NCBI GenBank assembly: GCA_017409455.1
Contig: JAFQSS010000021.1
Location: 1-45,672 of the forward strand
DNA from: Clostridia bacterium
GTDB taxonomy: Bacteria > Bacillota > Clostridia > TANB77 > CAG-508
DNA: 45,672 nt
Direction of reading: 5' to 3'
The notes under the pieces were generated by a model. The model saw nothing but the letters and a program-made list of their open reading frames with translations, had not been told where the DNA came from and searched no databases. Below, piece after piece: positions 29,950 to 39,174 of this stretch; the stretch's first letter is position 1, and every line of letters starts with the position of its first letter. The position numbers and the translations under genes were made by a program.

Positions 29950-32139
29950 TTACTCCCTTCCTAATCTTTTTAATCTAAGTGCGTTTAATATAACAGTTAA
30001 ACTACTAATAACCATTGCGAAACTTGCCATCATAGGATTTATAATTATTCCCCATGTCCTAAATAATCCTATTGCAACAGGTATCATCAAACTATTATAG
30101 AAAAACGCCCAAAATAGATTTTGCTTGATATTTTTTATTGTATGTCTACTTATATTAATCAAGTCTAAAATTCGATTTAAATCGTTTTTCATAAGAATTA
30201 CATCAGAAGAATCCATTGCTATGTCAGTACCACTATTAACACTAACACCTATATCTGCATTTGCTAAAGCAGGACTGTCATTTATCCCATCTCCACACAT
30301 CATAACTTTTTTTCCATCACGTTTTAGATTTTTGATTATTTCTGCTTTTTGTGATGGTATTACATCTGCAATTACATTTGTAATTCCTATTTTCTCCGCA
30401 ATAGTATTTGCTGTTTCTTTATTGTCTCCTGTAAGCATAATTACTTCTATTTTGTTTTTATTTAATTTTCCAATTATGTCTTTTACATTATCTCTTAATA
30501 TATCATTTACACCTATTAAAGCTATAATTTCATTGTTTTGAACAACATAAATTATACTATTTCCATCTTGGGTTAAAGCTCTTTCATCTTCTAAATGACT
30601 ATTTTCTATGTTAAAATAGTCTAAAATTTTAGAATTTCCTAATATTAATTCTTTATTATGAACTTTTGCTTTTATTCCATATCCACTAATGTTTTCAAAT
30701 TGCTCCGCTTCAAATTCCGCATATCCTTCAAAAGCTTTTGCAATTGGATGTGTTGATTTAGCTTCTACACTTGCAACCATTTGTAGTAAATCTTGTTGTG
30801 GAATTGAGCTATAATTTATTACTTTTGATATTTTCAATTTCCCATATGTTAAAGTTCCTGTTTTGTCAAAAACAATTGTATTAATTTTTTCTGCATTTTC
30901 TAATATTTCACTCTTTTTTACAAGAATGCCTTTATTTGCACACACACCTTCACTTACAACAATTGCTAAAGGTGTTGCTAAGCCTAATGCACACGGACAA
31001 GCTACTACTAAAATGCTTACAAATGCATTTATTGCTATATTAAATGATTGGCCTAATGTTAAATATGTTATAAATGTTAGAATTGCAATTACAATTACTA
31101 TTGGTACAAAATATCCACTTACTTTATCTGCAACTTTTGCTATTGGTGCTTTTGTATTTGTTGCTTCTACTACTAATTGCACTATTTGTGAAATTGTAGA
31201 TTCTTTACCTATTCTTTCAGCTTTATATTCTAAATAACCATCATAATTAATGCTTCCCGCAACGACTTTATTTCCAATTGTTTTGCTTGTAGGTTTACTT
31301 TCTCCTGTAATAAATGATTCATCTAAATGTGCTTTTCCACTTACTATTTCTCCATCTACAGAAATTCTGTCACCTGCGTAACTTATAACAATATCTCCTT
31401 TTTGGATTTCATCTATTGTCACTTCTTTTTCTTGTCCATCGATTTTGATAATTGCTTTATTTGGTGTTATTTGTACTAATTTTTGAATTGCTTCTTTTGT
31501 CTTATCTTTACTTATTCCATCTAAATATCTTCCTAATTTAATGAAAAATATTACTATTGCTGCTGATTCAAAATATAAATTTTCTACATAGTTGTGATTT
31601 CCTTTAAATATCATTATCATACTATAAATACTGTACCCAAAACTACTTAAAACTCCAATAGAAACTAATGTGTCCATATTTGGAGTTTTATGTATTAAGT
31701 TATTATATCCATTTTTTATAATATCAAATCCATACCAGATAAATGCTGTGGTCAATATTAAAAGGATTATTGTATAAGTGATAGGATTATTATGCATATT
31801 TATAATTTCAGGAGTTGGTAAACCTATCATATGTCCCATTGAAACATACATTAAAATAATTGCTAATATTCCGAAAATTATGAATTTTGTTTTTTCGTTT
31901 TTAGGTTTGCTTTCTTCTTGGTTAGTGTATAATCCTGCACTTTTAAATCCTGCTTTTTTTATGAGATTTTCTATTCGCTTTATTTCAAGTTTCTGCTCAT
32001 CATATTCGATTAAGGCATTAGCCATAACTAAATTTACACTTGAACATTTAATTCCTTCTTGTTTGTTTAAAAACTTTTCAAGTCCATTTGAACATGCACT
32101 ACAAGTCATTCCTTCTATTTTTAATAATATTTTTTTCAT
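29950..32139 (-). CDS. copA: Copper-translocating P-type ATPase
   Basis: 729 residues. One N-terminal HMA domain with GMTCSACS (Cys13, Cys16) is followed by eight spans, the actuator TGES (FITGESKPT), the ion-binding CPC (VACPCALGLATP), the phosphorylation motif DKTGTLT, the HP dipeptide (STHPIAKA) and the hinge GDGINDSPALANADIGV. The MxxSS motif (MASFAMVISSLTV) at the end marks it as Cu(I)-specific. It exports copper across the membrane. One HMA rather than two is common in Firmicutes. Confidence 0.96.
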   Translation of the reverse strand: MKKILLKIEGMTCSACSNGLEKFLNKQEGIKCSSVNLVMANALIEYDEQKLEIKRIENLIKKAGFKSAGLYTNQEESKPKNEKTKFIIFGILAIILMYVSMGHMIGLPTPEIINMHNNPITYTIILLILTTAFIWYGFDIIKNGYNNLIHKTPNMDTLVSIGVLSSFGYSIYSMIMIFKGNHNYVENLYFESAAIVIFFIKLGRYLDGISKDKTKEAIQKLVQITPNKAIIKIDGQEKEVTIDEIQKGDIVISYAGDRISVDGEIVSGKAHLDESFITGESKPTSKTIGNKVVAGSINYDGYLEYKAERIGKESTISQIVQLVVEATNTKAPIAKVADKVSGYFVPIVIVIAILTFITYLTLGQSFNIAINAFVSILVVACPCALGLATPLAIVVSEGVCANKGILVKKSEILENAEKINTIVFDKTGTLTYGKLKISKVINYSSIPQQDLLQMVASVEAKSTHPIAKAFEGYAEFEAEQFENISGYGIKAKVHNKELILGNSKILDYFNIENSHLEDERALTQDGNSIIYVVQNNEIIALIGVNDILRDNVKDIIGKLNKNKIEVIMLTGDNKETANTIAEKIGITNVIADVIPSQKAEIIKNLKRDGKKVMMCGDGINDSPALANADIGVSVNSGTDIAMDSSDVILMKNDLNRILDLINISRHTIKNIKQNLFWAFFYNSLMIPVAIGLFRTWGIIINPMMASFAMVISSLTVILNALRLKRLGRE

Positions 32140-32146
32140 ATTTCAC

Positions 32147-32728
32147 CTATACATAGCTTATTTTTTTATTTAAAATTTCATGCATTTCTTCCAAAAGCTT
32201 AGGCTTTTTATATTTTCTTAATAGGCCTTTATATTCTAATGTCATACCTTTCATTTGTTTAAAATCTTCTGGTTTTATTAATTTAGGTAATTTATTAGCT
32301 TCAGTTATTCTAACAGATTTCAAAATATGTTTTACAAATTCTGCACAATAAAAACGATTCTTTTTGGTTACTCTTTTATTAATTCCAACACACGCAAGCC
32401 CTATAAAATTGAATCTATATTTTTTTCTATTTTCTATATAATATGTAATAATTTTTCTTGCTTTTTCATATTGTTCATCTGATACAAAAATCGAATATAC
32501 TTCTGCACTTGTATTTCTAAATCTTTTAAATGTTCCAATATTTATTCCTTCTTGTACAAAACTTCCCCAAAAAGGATTATATGCATTTAATCTTCCAAAA
32601 CTGTACATTTCATTTAATTCATCATCTAATGCAATTGAAACATGTGCAAATTCGTTTTTTGTAAAAACTTTTATTATCCTTGATAACGCTGTACCTGTAA
32701 ATGTTAGTACAATATATAATTTTTGCAT
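32147..32728 (-). CDS. YiiX/NlpC-P60-like papain-fold hydrolase
   Basis: 193 residues with a conserved His (EFAHVSIALDD, about 27-37) and Cys (RFYCAEFVKHIL, about 128-139). Here His comes before Cys, which is the circularly permuted papain-like arrangement of the YiiX/LRAT group. VIYVVLTFTG-type start is matched by LYIVLTFTGTALSRIIKVFT. Substrates in the family are lipid or peptide amides. AAGGTGAGG precedes the ATG at 32728; a GTG at 32737 is also open. It lies between the VanY-like peptidase and copA in one direction with very short gaps. Confidence 0.75.
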   Translation of the reverse strand: MQKLYIVLTFTGTALSRIIKVFTKNEFAHVSIALDDELNEMYSFGRLNAYNPFWGSFVQEGINIGTFKRFRNTSAEVYSIFVSDEQYEKARKIITYYIENRKKYRFNFIGLACVGINKRVTKKNRFYCAEFVKHILKSVRITEANKLPKLIKPEDFKQMKGMTLEYKGLLRKYKKPKLLEEMHEILNKKISYV

Positions 32729-32742
32729 TGTCCTCACCTTTT

Positions 32743-33561
32743 TTATTCTGTGCCCTCATTTTGTAAATATTCTATATATTCTTCAAGACACATATTTAAT
32801 TCATTCATTTTCTTGGCGTGATCTGCTCCCACATATCTCCAGTGCCAAGATTCATATGCTATTTTAGTTATTTCTTCTTTGTCTGATGGATATCTTAAAA
32901 TAAATCCATAATCTTCTCCATGCTCTTTTAGCCATTTAAATGCTTTTGTTTCTTCAAATTCATTATTTACGAAATTGAAGTCTACAGCTAGCCCCAAATT
33001 ATGGTCACTTGATCCTGGTCTATTTATATATTCATCTGTTAATCTTTCCGCTTCTTCTTGTGTTTTTCCTTGTTTTAAATATTTGTTGACACTATTGTCA
33101 TACAACTCTTTTTGTCTTTCTACACTTCTATATGCTGATTGTACCCAGACATCTTTTACTCCATCTTTTTTCATATCATTTATCATTTGATTCAAATACT
33201 GTATTGCTCTTGCATCAAATTGTCTGGTTTCATCTATATTAGCAACTTCAACAGTAAAATCTTCAGGTAATACATTTTCAAAATTTGCTAATCGCAAATT
33301 CCAGTCCGTGATTTCTTTTTTCTCAATTGGTTGTTCTTCTTGAGGTGGTTCATTATTTACTCCTGCTGTTTCATTTGTTTCTGTGTTATTATCTCTTGTA
33401 GATGTTTCTACAGAGTCTTCTTTTGTTGTTATTTTAACTATAAATATAATTAACAACACAAATATAGCTATTGTAATAGCAACTTTCTTTTTATTTAATT
33501 TTCTCTCTACTGTTTTTGGTATTGGTCTTCTTTTAGTTGGTCTTTTAGTTTTTCTTTTCAT
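32743..33561 (-). CDS. D-Ala-D-Ala carboxypeptidase, VanY-type (M15B)
   Basis: 272 residues with one N-terminal span (about 26-43) after a Lys/Arg-rich start, so it is an anchored extracellular enzyme. A Glu/Asn/Thr-rich linker follows. The zinc-peptidase domain has SAYRSVERQKELYD, then SSDHNLGLAVDF (His and Asp ligands) and ESWHWRYVG (Glu catalytic, His ligand). It trims the terminal D-Ala of peptidoglycan stems. Downstream genes in the same direction are the NlpC-like hydrolase and copper pump. Confidence 0.9.
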   Translation of the reverse strand: MKRKTKRPTKRRPIPKTVERKLNKKKVAITIAIFVLLIIFIVKITTKEDSVETSTRDNNTETNETAGVNNEPPQEEQPIEKKEITDWNLRLANFENVLPEDFTVEVANIDETRQFDARAIQYLNQMINDMKKDGVKDVWVQSAYRSVERQKELYDNSVNKYLKQGKTQEEAERLTDEYINRPGSSDHNLGLAVDFNFVNNEFEETKAFKWLKEHGEDYGFILRYPSDKEEITKIAYESWHWRYVGADHAKKMNELNMCLEEYIEYLQNEGTE

Positions 33562-33604
33562 TTTAATCACTTTCTTTCACATTTATTTTACTAGAAAACA
33601 TAAA

Positions 33605-33629
33605 AAATAGCAAGGCATTCTTGCTATTT
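33605..33629 (-). terminator. Terminator after the DUF1287 gene
   Basis: Perfect 10-bp stem AAATAGCAAG / CTTGCTATTT, followed by UUUUUAUG on the minus strand. It lies only 9 bp past the restored DUF1287 stop (33638), not the premature stop at 33729. Confidence 0.8.
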
Positions 33630-33637
33630 CCATTATT

Positions 33638-34310
33638 TTATATATCTTTTAATCTGTAATGCCCACTAATAGGCTCATATTTATTATACAATTCCAAAAT
33701 ATCTTCTTCTCTATTAGGTTGGCCACCATTATGTATTAAATAAGGTATACCGTTTTTTATTTCGTTTGTCTGAAATAATTCCTATGTGTGAAGAACCAAA
33801 TGTTACAATATCCCCAGGTTGCCATTCTTCAATTTGTGTTAAATCATTTGTTAATACAATATGATTTCTTTCAAAATATACTTTTAAATTAGGCACTCTT
33901 CTAAAATCTATATTTGGTTCAGGTTTACCATTTACTCTAGGATATGCTTCTACATTTTGTGATATGTCTTCATCTACCATATCTTTTAATGTATATCCTG
34001 CATCTCGTAACGCCCTCCACACAACATCTGTACACACACCTTCTGTTGCAGGCGGATATCCTCCTGCATAATATGCACTTTTGTATTTAGGCTTTCTTTC
34101 AGCCTCCGCTCTTGCTCCTAGTACAATATCAGAATAATCATCTATTCCATCACTATCTTTATCTGTATTACTTTTTATAGTTGTAATTCCAAAATCGTCT
34201 GCATAATAGAATATTTTGTTTTGATAGTATAAGAATAGGATTGGAGTACATATAATTAGTAATGATATTAATATGGTTGCTATTAAAAATACTACTTTAA
34301 ATTTTTTCAT
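33638..34310 (-). pseudogene. DUF1287 family protein, frameshifted near its C-terminus
   Basis: The intact part (33729-34310) has an N-terminal span (about 8-30) and the DUF1287 core VCTDVVWRALRDAGYTLKDMVDEDI, then WQPGDIVTFGSSHIGIISDKRNK, a lipid/peptidoglycan-amidase-like fold with Cys and His. The frame then breaks at an A6 run near 33772 and ends 5 codons on. Skipping one A restores NGIPYLIHNGGQPNREEDIL and ends at GHYRLKDI, just before a strong terminator. The family normally continues this way, so it is a real frameshift, or a sequencing error in a homopolymer. It heads a three-gene run with the MBL and pentapeptide genes upstream. Confidence 0.85.
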
Positions 34311-34317
34311 ATTTACC

Positions 34318-34935
34318 TCACTTTATTAGAATTTTACATTCTATATCTTGATTTATTAGTTTCTTAAATGTTTCTCCATCTTCACTGTTTCCAACTACAC
34401 TTCCATAATGTGTTGGTATTGCAATTTTAGGTTTTATTATATTTGCTAATTCTGCGCCTTCTTCTGCAGTCATTGTATATGTTCCTCCAACAGGAATAAA
34501 TGCAATATCACATTTTACTTGTTTGTTTTCAGGTGTTATATCTGTATCTCCTGCAATATAATATCGTATTCCTTGTATTTCTATTATATATCCAACCCAT
34601 TCATTTTCCTTTGGATGAAATTTCTTGTTTATATTATATGATGCAATAGTTTCTATTCTTACACCCTGAGCTTCATATATATTGTTTGGCTCTACTAATA
34701 TGACATTTCTCATTTTACTTAATGCTTTTACTGTTTTTGGAGAAACTATAATTGTTTCTTGTTTCTCTATTTTTTCTATATCTTCTGGTGAATAATGGTC
34801 ATAGTGGTCATGTGTTATTAGTATAATATCTGCATCATGGCTCTCTTTTTCTATTTTAAATGGGTCTATATATATTGTTTTCCCTTTACTTATTTTTATT
34901 GAACTATGACAATTTATTTCTATATTTTCTAACAT
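34318..34935 (-). CDS. Metallo-beta-lactamase fold hydrolase (UPF0173-like)
   Basis: 205 residues. The metal motif ITHDHYDHYSPEDI (HxHxDH-type, about 36-49) is followed by YIAGDTDITPE, then PTHYGSVVGN. This set is typical of the small UlaG/UPF0173 group of Zn hydrolases. The substrate is unknown. It starts 10 bp after the pentapeptide gene with TTAGGAGGATTTAA, and its stop is 7 bp before the DUF1287 start. No signal peptide. Confidence 0.88.
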   Translation of the reverse strand: MLENIEINCHSSIKISKGKTIYIDPFKIEKESHDADIILITHDHYDHYSPEDIEKIEKQETIIVSPKTVKALSKMRNVILVEPNNIYEAQGVRIETIASYNINKKFHPKENEWVGYIIEIQGIRYYIAGDTDITPENKQVKCDIAFIPVGGTYTMTAEEGAELANIIKPKIAIPTHYGSVVGNSEDGETFKKLINQDIECKILIK

Positions 34936-34945
34936 TTAAATCCTC

Positions 34946-35578
34946 CTAAATTTTTATTTTTACACCAATTAAATATAATAAGTCAACTGCTTGAAACTGA
35001 TTTATTGTAGCACCTCTTATGTCATCAATTGAAATAGCTATTCCTTCTATTATACTATCTGATAAATCTATATTTTTAAAACTTGTTTTTGAAATCATTG
35101 CTTGAGTTAAATCTGCTTTTTCAAAATAAACATTTTTCAAATTATTTTCTTGGAAATTACTATTTCTTAAGCCTGTATTTTTAAATATTACATTTTCCAT
35201 ACTTGTTGTAGATAAATTAGCATAATTTATATTTGTTTCCGAAAAACTTACATTATATAATCTTGCTTCTATAAAGTTGCAACCTGTCATTTTACAATTT
35301 ATAAATTCACATCTAATAAAAATACTATTTTCAAATGATGTATTAGAAAAATTGCAATTTTCAAATGTTATATCTGTAAAATTGTTTTTCTCTAATTTGC
35401 TATTTGTTATTTCTGTATTTATTAGTTTTAAAGTTTCAAATTTTACATCATAAATTTCTATATCTTCTAATATTACACTCTCGATTTGTTTATTTATTAA
35501 CTCTTCATCTATAATTTCTTCTATTAGTTGTTGTGTTTTTATTAAATTATTATTTTTTCTTGGTTTCTGTATATTCAT
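34946..35578 (-). CDS. Pentapeptide-repeat protein
   Basis: 210 residues. Repeats of A(N/D)(L/F)xx type run through about 65-185, for example NFTDITFENCNFSNTSFENSIF and NYANLSTTSMENVIFKNTGL, forming a right-handed quadrilateral beta-helix. Such proteins include topoisomerase-protecting Qnr/MfpA types, but many are of unknown role, and no Qnr-specific loop is evident. It is the first gene of the run toward DUF1287, and its upstream neighbour is the insertion element. Confidence 0.9.
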   Translation of the reverse strand: MNIQKPRKNNNLIKTQQLIEEIIDEELINKQIESVILEDIEIYDVKFETLKLINTEITNSKLEKNNFTDITFENCNFSNTSFENSIFIRCEFINCKMTGCNFIEARLYNVSFSETNINYANLSTTSMENVIFKNTGLRNSNFQENNLKNVYFEKADLTQAMISKTSFKNIDLSDSIIEGIAISIDDIRGATINQFQAVDLLYLIGVKIKI

Positions 35579-35736
35579 TTTTTACCTCTTCAGTAAAATA
35601 TTATCATATAAAAGAAAAAAAGAAAAGAGACCTGGTCCTAAAGTATGAGTTTTTCTCGCTGGGGAATCCCCTAGATTTCAATATTTTTAAGCACTAAGCT
35701 ATAATTTGATTTAAAATTTCTCGATTTAAACTACAT

Positions 35737-37158
35737 TTAGGTTAAATTTATTAACATTAATTCACTACATTTTTTACCGTTTAATAAGTCTATAATAAAC
35801 CTTTTGGTCCTTCCAACAAAGTTGTCTGCTATCTTATATTTTCCTGCGTATATAAGCTCGTTATATTTTATTTTCCTTACTTTTACTGGTTCGGCTATTC
35901 TTTGTGATAGTTCTTCTAATATTTTTTCTTTAGCTTTGTTTGTAATAACTTCTGTTAGCGTTCCATTCATTTTGTTCATTATTACTTTCAACATTGCTTC
36001 AGCACCTTCTTGGCTCCAGCTCGTACGATTCTTCTTCATTCTATCCCTACATACACAGTACATTTGGCTTTCCTCTGAACCTAGAGAGGGAAGAGTTTCT
36101 TTATATTCTTCTAATTGTTCCTCTTTATATCCTAACCTGTATTGGTACCTCAACAGTCCATCTTGATTGTTTCTTAAATATTCTTCTAACTCTGTTACTT
36201 TCTCTAATTCAGCTATTTTATTGTCTGTTTCTAACTCAACTTTGTAGTTAAATATTAAACTAAATATGTCCTGTGTGTTCTCAGTGTAAACAATTTCCTG
36301 CATCTTCTTTAAATACTCTTCATCACTTACAGCCATATATATTTTCTTTTGTATATGAGCCATATCTAGCTGAAATAGCTCTTTTGCTCCTTCAACTTCG
36401 ATTTTCTTTAATTGACTAGCTTTTGAGGCTGTTCCTATTATTATTTTATTTTTTAATTTATAATCGTTGGTGTATCTTGGTTCTTTCCCTTCATGGATTA
36501 CAGCGATTTTTAACTCAATTCCGTTTCTTTTTCTCTTTTTATTTTTCTTCTTTTTAAATTGTTTTACTTTAAATTTCTTTTTTCCTTTTTGCTTCTTTGA
36601 TTTCTGTTTCTTAACATAGATTCCATCATGTTCACAGAACACATATTGGGCTTCTTTTGAGCCTTCTATTTTTCCTTGTTCATATAGTTTTATTTTTTCT
36701 TCTTCTAATTTTTTTATTTTCTTTCCTAAGGCTAAGACTATGTTCCTTACTGCAGTGTAGGAGATATAGCTGTCTGTATCTTCTGAGATAGTTTTAGCTG
36801 TTTCTCTGTATGATTTCTTCGTTATTTCTCTCGCTATCATTTCTACTACACTTTGTGAATACTCTCCAAATTCATTGATTTCAAGTAATTCATCTAGAAG
36901 ATATACATACTTAGTTATACCATTTATTACTATTTTGTATCTTCTTCTAGCAATAGGAATCTCACCTAATTTTGTTTTTATAGTTGTTGTTTGAACGTCT
37001 TTAACTTTAAAAACAGCTTTATCTCTATATTCTTTTATTAATTTATCTATCATTCTTAATTCGTCTTGTATCATTTCTCTTCCTAATTTCATCACTTTTT
37101 TATAAGTATTTTCTTCTAAACTATTGAAATTCACTTTCTCTTTTGATATCATTTCCAT
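35737..37158 (-). CDS. ISLre2 family transposase
   Basis: 473 residues, the only gene of the element. It has the UPF0236/ISLre2 layout: N-terminal helix-rich part (DELRMIDKLIKEYRDKAVF), LGEIPIARRRYKI, then the RNase H-like core with VFCEHDGIYVKKQ (Asp) and LDMAHIQKKIYMAVSDEEY. A very basic segment (KQKGKKKFKVKQFKKKKNK) and a C-terminal part with CRDRMKKNRTSWSQEGAEAML follow. The GAGGTGC ribosome site precedes the ATG at 37158 (in-frame GTG at 37170 possible). A hairpin masks the start (see 37159-37225). No frameshift, so the element may still be active. Confidence 0.93.
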   Translation of the reverse strand: MEMISKEKVNFNSLEENTYKKVMKLGREMIQDELRMIDKLIKEYRDKAVFKVKDVQTTTIKTKLGEIPIARRRYKIVINGITKYVYLLDELLEINEFGEYSQSVVEMIAREITKKSYRETAKTISEDTDSYISYTAVRNIVLALGKKIKKLEEEKIKLYEQGKIEGSKEAQYVFCEHDGIYVKKQKSKKQKGKKKFKVKQFKKKKNKKRKRNGIELKIAVIHEGKEPRYTNDYKLKNKIIIGTASKASQLKKIEVEGAKELFQLDMAHIQKKIYMAVSDEEYLKKMQEIVYTENTQDIFSLIFNYKVELETDNKIAELEKVTELEEYLRNNQDGLLRYQYRLGYKEEQLEEYKETLPSLGSEESQMYCVCRDRMKKNRTSWSQEGAEAMLKVIMNKMNGTLTEVITNKAKEKILEELSQRIAEPVKVRKIKYNELIYAGKYKIADNFVGRTKRFIIDLLNGKKCSELMLINLT

Positions 37159-37225
37159 AAACAAAAGCACCTCACATATAATTTGATTTGTAGCAAAACC
37201 AATTATATACTTAGTGCTTTTGTTT
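37159..37225 (-). promoter_or_regulatory. Hairpin that can mask the transposase start
   Basis: Arms AAACAAAAGCAC (37159-37170) and GTGCTTTTGTTT (37214-37225) pair perfectly over 12 bp. In the minus-strand mRNA, one arm lies between the ribosome site and the ATG. Long transcripts that read in from outside would fold it and block translation, while a transcript starting inside the element would escape. This control is known for other insertion sequences. Confidence 0.6.
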
Positions 37226-37291
37226 TTCTATATTTAATTAAAATCTTTTTAATTTTTCCCCAGAAAATTTAACTCATATGGTCCTAAATTG

Positions 37292-37319
37292 TGCAAAAAG
37301 GGACCTGGTCTTTTTTTTA
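37292..37319. repeat. GGGACC-type palindrome at the IS junction (copies 2-3)
   Basis: AAAAAGGGACCTGGTC plus a T-run lies to the right of the element. The left remnant, GAGACCTGGTCC, is at 35627-35639. Without the IS the two would form one hairpin element. It also ends the acyl-CoA synthetase gene as a likely terminator. Confidence 0.7.
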
Positions 37320-39029
37320 CCCTAATATTTTTTTCATTTCTTCTTGTCTTTTAACTTTTTTAGTTGTAGTTTTGATAAGTTCTTCATCAGTCAAAATCAT
37401 ATTTTTGATATATTTATATGGTGGAAATGTTTTATTAATTTCTTTAATTTGTTCCCATAAAATCTTTTTTAATTCTTCTTCACTTGCATTTGGATATTTT
37501 TCATTAGCAACATCTGTGTCATATACAACTTTTACAGAAAGAGTTACATCATTTTTATCGTGTTTATCTGGCATACCGAATACTAAACATTCTTCAACCA
37601 ACTCTAATCTATTTATAAGAACTTCTAATTCATCTGGGAATACTTTTTTACCATTTTTCAAAACTATCATATCTTTCTTTCTACCTGTTAAAAAGATATA
37701 TCCTTGTTTATCAAAATATCCTAAATCCCCTGTATAGAACCATCCATCTTGTAAAACTGCTTTTGTTGCTTCTTCATTCTCGTAATATCCAAGCATTACA
37801 TTTGGACCTTTTACACGTAATTCTCCAATCCCATTTTCATCTTTGTTTACAATTTCAACTTCTACATTTTCTAATGGAACACCTATAGAGCCATATTTTT
37901 TCTTTTTATAGTTTTCTGCTGCTATTACAGGAGCTGTTTCTGTTAGTCCATATCCTTGTGCAACTTGTATTCCTAGTTCGTCAAATCCCTGCGCAACTTT
38001 TTTATCTAGTGGTGCTCCTCCTGATATTACAAATCTTAGATGTCCACCTAGTCCTTCTAATACTTGTTTAAATAATTTTCTTCTTACATCTATATGACAT
38101 TTCCTTAGCCCATTACTTGCTTTTTTGGCAACAGCAATTAGTTTTGTTTTTCCCTGTTTTTCAATTGCTTTTTCTACATTTTTGTAAATTGCTTCTACTA
38201 GAAGCGGAACACCTACGAATACAGATACTTTGTATTCTTTTAAGTTTTGTGCAACATATCTTAATCCATCAGGGAATGCGGTTTTTATTCCTGCTGCAAG
38301 CATTACTACCATACAAGTTGAACCAAATATATGATGATATGGTAAAAATGCAAGATTACTGTCTGTTGGTTGAAGGTCTTCAACTAATAACATTGAATAT
38401 ACATTTGATGCTATATTATTTTGTGATAACATTACTGCTTTTGATTTTGATGTTGTTCCTGATGTAAATAATAATATTGCCATTTTGTCTTCATCTATTT
38501 TAGCTTTTGTATATTCTTTTTCTCCTTGTTTTAATAAAGCCTCTCCTTGTTTCTTTAATGTCCAGAAATCTTCATATCCTTCTTGTTTGCTCATACAAAT
38601 ATATTTTTGTAAATTTGTATTTCCTCTTTTTTTGATTTCTTCAATATTTTCTATATATTTTTCATCAAATACTACTACATCTGCTTTACTTCTTTCTAGA
38701 CAGCTTTCTAGTTCATCTACTTGCAATTCTTTGTCTAGCGGAACAGATACTATTCCTCCTAGTAAGTTTGCTAAGTGAGCTACTGCCCATTCATATCTAT
38801 TCCTTCCTACTAATGCAATTCTTTTTCCTTTTAGCCCTAAATCATATAATTTTGTTCCAAATGCATTAATATCTTGTAATAGTTTTTTAAATGTGATGTT
38901 TTCATATGTTACATCTTCGCCTTTTTTGTGTTTTAAGACAAATGCTATATTTTGAGCATATTGTTTCGCTGAATTATATATAATGCCTTTTATGTCTTTA
39001 AATTCAAGTGCTTTGAAATATCTTTCCAT
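37317..39029 (-). CDS. Long-chain acyl-CoA synthetase, AMP-forming
   Basis: 570 residues. The ANL-superfamily signature LLFTSGTTSKSKAVMLSQNNI (P-loop, about 188-208) is followed by FLPYHHIFGS, GYGLTETAPVIA (about 338-349) and YTGDLGYFDKQGYIFLTGRKKD with the hinge and the late catalytic Lys in KDMIVLKNGKKVFPDELE. It activates fatty acids to acyl-adenylate then acyl-CoA. AAAGGA is close to the ATG at 39035, so the ATG two codons in (39029) is better spaced. It is monocistronic, between the IS and the DUF1064 gene. Confidence 0.92.
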   Translation of the reverse strand: MERYFKALEFKDIKGIIYNSAKQYAQNIAFVLKHKKGEDVTYENITFKKLLQDINAFGTKLYDLGLKGKRIALVGRNRYEWAVAHLANLLGGIVSVPLDKELQVDELESCLERSKADVVVFDEKYIENIEEIKKRGNTNLQKYICMSKQEGYEDFWTLKKQGEALLKQGEKEYTKAKIDEDKMAILLFTSGTTSKSKAVMLSQNNIASNVYSMLLVEDLQPTDSNLAFLPYHHIFGSTCMVVMLAAGIKTAFPDGLRYVAQNLKEYKVSVFVGVPLLVEAIYKNVEKAIEKQGKTKLIAVAKKASNGLRKCHIDVRRKLFKQVLEGLGGHLRFVISGGAPLDKKVAQGFDELGIQVAQGYGLTETAPVIAAENYKKKKYGSIGVPLENVEVEIVNKDENGIGELRVKGPNVMLGYYENEEATKAVLQDGWFYTGDLGYFDKQGYIFLTGRKKDMIVLKNGKKVFPDELEVLINRLELVEECLVFGMPDKHDKNDVTLSVKVVYDTDVANEKYPNASEEELKKILWEQIKEINKTFPPYKYIKNMILTDEELIKTTTKKVKRQEEMKKILG

Positions 39030-39120
39030 TTTCATTTTCCTTTCAATCTAGTTTTCGATACTAGATTACCATATAAAGAAAAACTTGTCAATAAACTGAC
39101 CGAATTTTCAAAATTTAAAT

Positions 39121-39149
39121 TTGCATTTTTATTTCTTTTAATGTATAAT
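39121..39149 (+). promoter_or_regulatory. Sigma-A promoter of the DUF1064 gene
   Basis: TTGCAT (39121-39126), 17 bp, TATAAT (39144-39149), then GGAGGG before the ATG at 39175. Confidence 0.7.
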
Positions 39150-39174
39150 GCCTTTATGGAGGGAACAACTATAA

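Larger units (their letters stand above)
35634..37288. mobile_element. ISLre2-family insertion sequence with 9-bp target duplication
   Basis: The element is 35643-37279 (1637 bp). Its ends are imperfect inverted repeats: GTATGAGTT...CTGGGG at the left and ATATGAGTT...CTGGGG (read inward) at the right, 15 of 22 identical. The 9 bp GGTCCTAAA is present at both 35634-35642 and 37280-37288, as expected for a target duplication. It carries one transposase gene, intact. The target was one of the GGGACC palindromes of this genome. Confidence 0.9.

Noticed and set aside
33765-33780. Programmed -1 frameshift at A AAA AAC
   Set aside because: The heptamer letters occur, but in the wrong register. A -1 shift leads to an early stop; the tail needs +1 (or loss of an A). 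So a mutation or sequencing error is more likely.
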